5,955 bases of DNA from contig CAMYKF010000115.1 of NCBI GenBank assembly GCA_947258905.1, positions 1 to 5,955 of the forward strand. The letters are read 5' to 3'. The notes under the pieces are model-generated. The model had not been told where the DNA came from. It worked only from the letters and a program-made list of their open reading frames with translations, and searched no databases. Source of the DNA: an uncultured Pirellulaceae bacterium. GTDB lineage: Bacteria; Planctomycetota; Planctomycetia; Pirellulales; Pirellulaceae. The translations under genes were made by a program, and so were the position numbers. Below, piece by piece: positions 4,606-5,955 of the stretch (the stretch's first letter is position 1; each line of letters opens with the position of its first letter).

Positions 4606-5955
4606 CTAGTCATCATCCTGCGGTTGTTCCTGTAACCACTGCGACCAGGCCTCAATGTTATCACCTGGGTCGGCGTTGGTGATCTGTTTCAAATGATCGT
4701 AGATGTTTTTCTGTTGTGCCTCGGAAAGCTGCGGCAATATGCCAATCAGATAATCGGGCGACTCGAGCAGCCGGTGTGATGTGGCAAACACACCAAACCG
4801 CCGGTCGTAGTCTCCCCGTCCCGCGGCAAATGCCTGGACTTCCCGCAACGTCTTGCGAGATTCCGGTGCCAGAGATCCCTCCAGCTCCTTGTCAATCAAC
4901 GGCAGGAATTCCCGGTAGTCCTGTCTCAGTTGCTCTCTGGCTTCCCGCCGCCGTGCGAACTGGTCGGAATCCAGCTTCTGCAATAGCGCGGCAAAGCGTT
5001 GTCCCGTTTCGGAATTTTCCCGGTTCAGTTGGGCCACCACGAATTCACGGACCCGGGGGCAATCCAGCGTGGGCGGAGCATCGATACCGGATTGCCACAT
5101 CGCGTCCACGATTTTCCTGGCTCGCTCCGGTTCGGCGATCGCGAATTCCGAGAAGGAACCGAACACCCAGCGATGGGCGAAGGCATCTTTGACCAACATG
5201 ATCTGGCACTGTTCCGGATCCTGAAGAATACTCAACCAGAGGTTGCCATTGTCAATTGACAATCGGAACTGATCCTGGTTGCGATCATCCACGACGTGAA
5301 GTCGCCGGCGCGGCAGCGTGTTTCCGTGAACGGCCAGATCCAGTCGCTGCAGTGTCTGCTCGCAAACCACACTGGCAACTGACCCGCTCAAGGAAGCCCG
5401 AAATTCGTCGCCGCGGCCTGACTGGCCAAAGCCACGTTGCCCGGCCTGGCCGGCAACACGCCTGAGCAATGCTTCCAGTGCGATGCCGGCACTTATCTCG
5501 TCTCCCAGTCGCCTCCGCGCGGATTCCTCGGCTTGGCGAGGATCCTCCCGGAACTTGCGATATCTCTGCACTTCCTGTTCAAACAGTTCCTCGTATGAAG
5601 GGCCATTGCGAATCCACGAGTTGCGTTCCAGGGAAATTCGCCCCTCGGTATCCACCTGCAGACACAATATGTCGGCCAGCGTATCCGTAATTTCCTCGAA
5701 CGGGTATTGCTCGGGCCCAACGTCTTCCGCGATGACGTCAGCCCCGGACGGCACTACCTGGCCGGATGTCTCCAACTCAACGGCAGGCTGTCGCGAAACC
5801 CACTGTTGCCACGCCTCAAGGTCCGTGCCAAATGACTCGCCCGTCAATTCGGTTAGTCGCTGGAAAACAGCCTCCTCACCAAAGGGATCCTGTCCGGCAG
5901 CCAGTTGCGTCAAATAGCGCGGTGAGTCACACAGACCGTGTCGACGGACCAGCGT
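4606..5955 (-). CDS. Large conserved-type protein of unknown function with W-x-x-W motifs (5' end outside window)
   Basis: I do not recognise a named family. The frame is open to the right edge: 14 codons precede the TTG at 5913 without a stop. That TTG is therefore probably internal and the true start lies beyond the window. At least 449 residues are visible, soluble in character, with no membrane segment and many charged helices, for example around EEQ-rich and RRREAREQLRQDYREF-like stretches. A 27-residue motif occurs near the left end of the visible protein (5785-5865: LTELTG...DLEAWQQW...QP) and again at the C-terminus (4621-4701: LKQITN...NIEAWSQW...QP). Similar motifs accompany HEAT-type repeats in planctomycete proteins, to my knowledge, so a helical-repeat scaffold is plausible. 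The C-terminus ends in DDD. It precedes the M50 protease gene on the same strand. Confidence 0.85.
   Translation of the reverse strand, partial: TLVRRHGLCDSPRYLTQLAAGQDPFGEEAVFQRLTELTGESFGTDLEAWQQWVSRQPAVELETSGQVVPSGADVIAEDVGPEQYPFEEITDTLADILCLQVDTEGRISLERNSWIRNGPSYEELFEQEVQRYRKFREDPRQAEESARRRLGDEISAGIALEALLRRVAGQAGQRGFGQSGRGDEFRASLSGSVASVVCEQTLQRLDLAVHGNTLPRRRLHVVDDRNQDQFRLSIDNGNLWLSILQDPEQCQIMLVKDAFAHRWVFGSFSEFAIAEPERARKIVDAMWQSGIDAPPTLDCPRVREFVVAQLNRENSETGQRFAALLQKLDSDQFARRREAREQLRQDYREFLPLIDKELEGSLAPESRKTLREVQAFAAGRGDYDRRFGVFATSHRLLESPDYLIGILPQLSEAQQKNIYDHLKQITNADPGDNIEAWSQWLQEQPQDDD

Overview
The window looks like chromosomal DNA of a free-living, moderately GC-rich bacterium. Planctomycetes (a Pirellulales-like lineage) is my best guess. 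It rests on an H1-tail-like Lys/Arg repeat protein, a large protein with D-x-E-A-W-x-x-W type motifs of the kind seen beside planctomycete HEAT repeats, degenerate NtrC-like regulators, and long intergenic spaces. This is inference from protein style; no rRNA or other marker gene is present.

Left part, + strand (about 1-2292). The window opens inside a regulator built from the C-terminal half of a sigma-54 activator AAA+ domain followed by a Fis-type helix-turn-helix. Several residues needed for ATPase-driven activation appear to be replaced. Its stop overlaps by ATGA the start of a 152-residue protein that reads like a CheY-type receiver without the phospho-acceptor Asp or the conserved Lys. 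After 69 bases comes a complete Mrp/ApbC-type P-loop ATPase (MIP18-like domain plus ATPase) predicted to carry Fe-S clusters. A strong hairpin terminator (2353-2376) lies beyond it and probably serves both converging transcripts.

Middle part (2417-3690). A leftward gene encodes a 92-residue, extremely basic repeat protein that starts at GTG behind a perfect GGAGG; it is probably a nucleoid or nucleic-acid-binding protein. To its right is about 1 kb without a confident gene. Parts of this are visibly A/T-rich (about 2890-3170 and 3510-3690). It holds several inverted repeats, including two adjacent hairpins with complementary loops, and one weak small-ORF candidate at 3248-3556.

Right part, - strand (3691-5955). 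A compact integral-membrane site-2-type metalloprotease (M50, HELGH and LPLDGG motifs) follows 135 bases downstream of a large soluble-looking protein of unknown function, which runs off the right edge. That protein carries a similar W-x-x-W motif near the left end of its visible sequence and again at its C-terminus.

Functionally, the left genes form a probable regulatory pair followed by an Fe-S assembly gene. The right genes may form a leftward unit joining a conserved unknown protein to a membrane protease. Nothing in the window is a recognisable mobile element, CRISPR array, tRNA or rRNA. The items most worth a second look are the degenerate activator/pseudo-receiver pair, the Lys/Arg repeat protein and the structured intergenic region.
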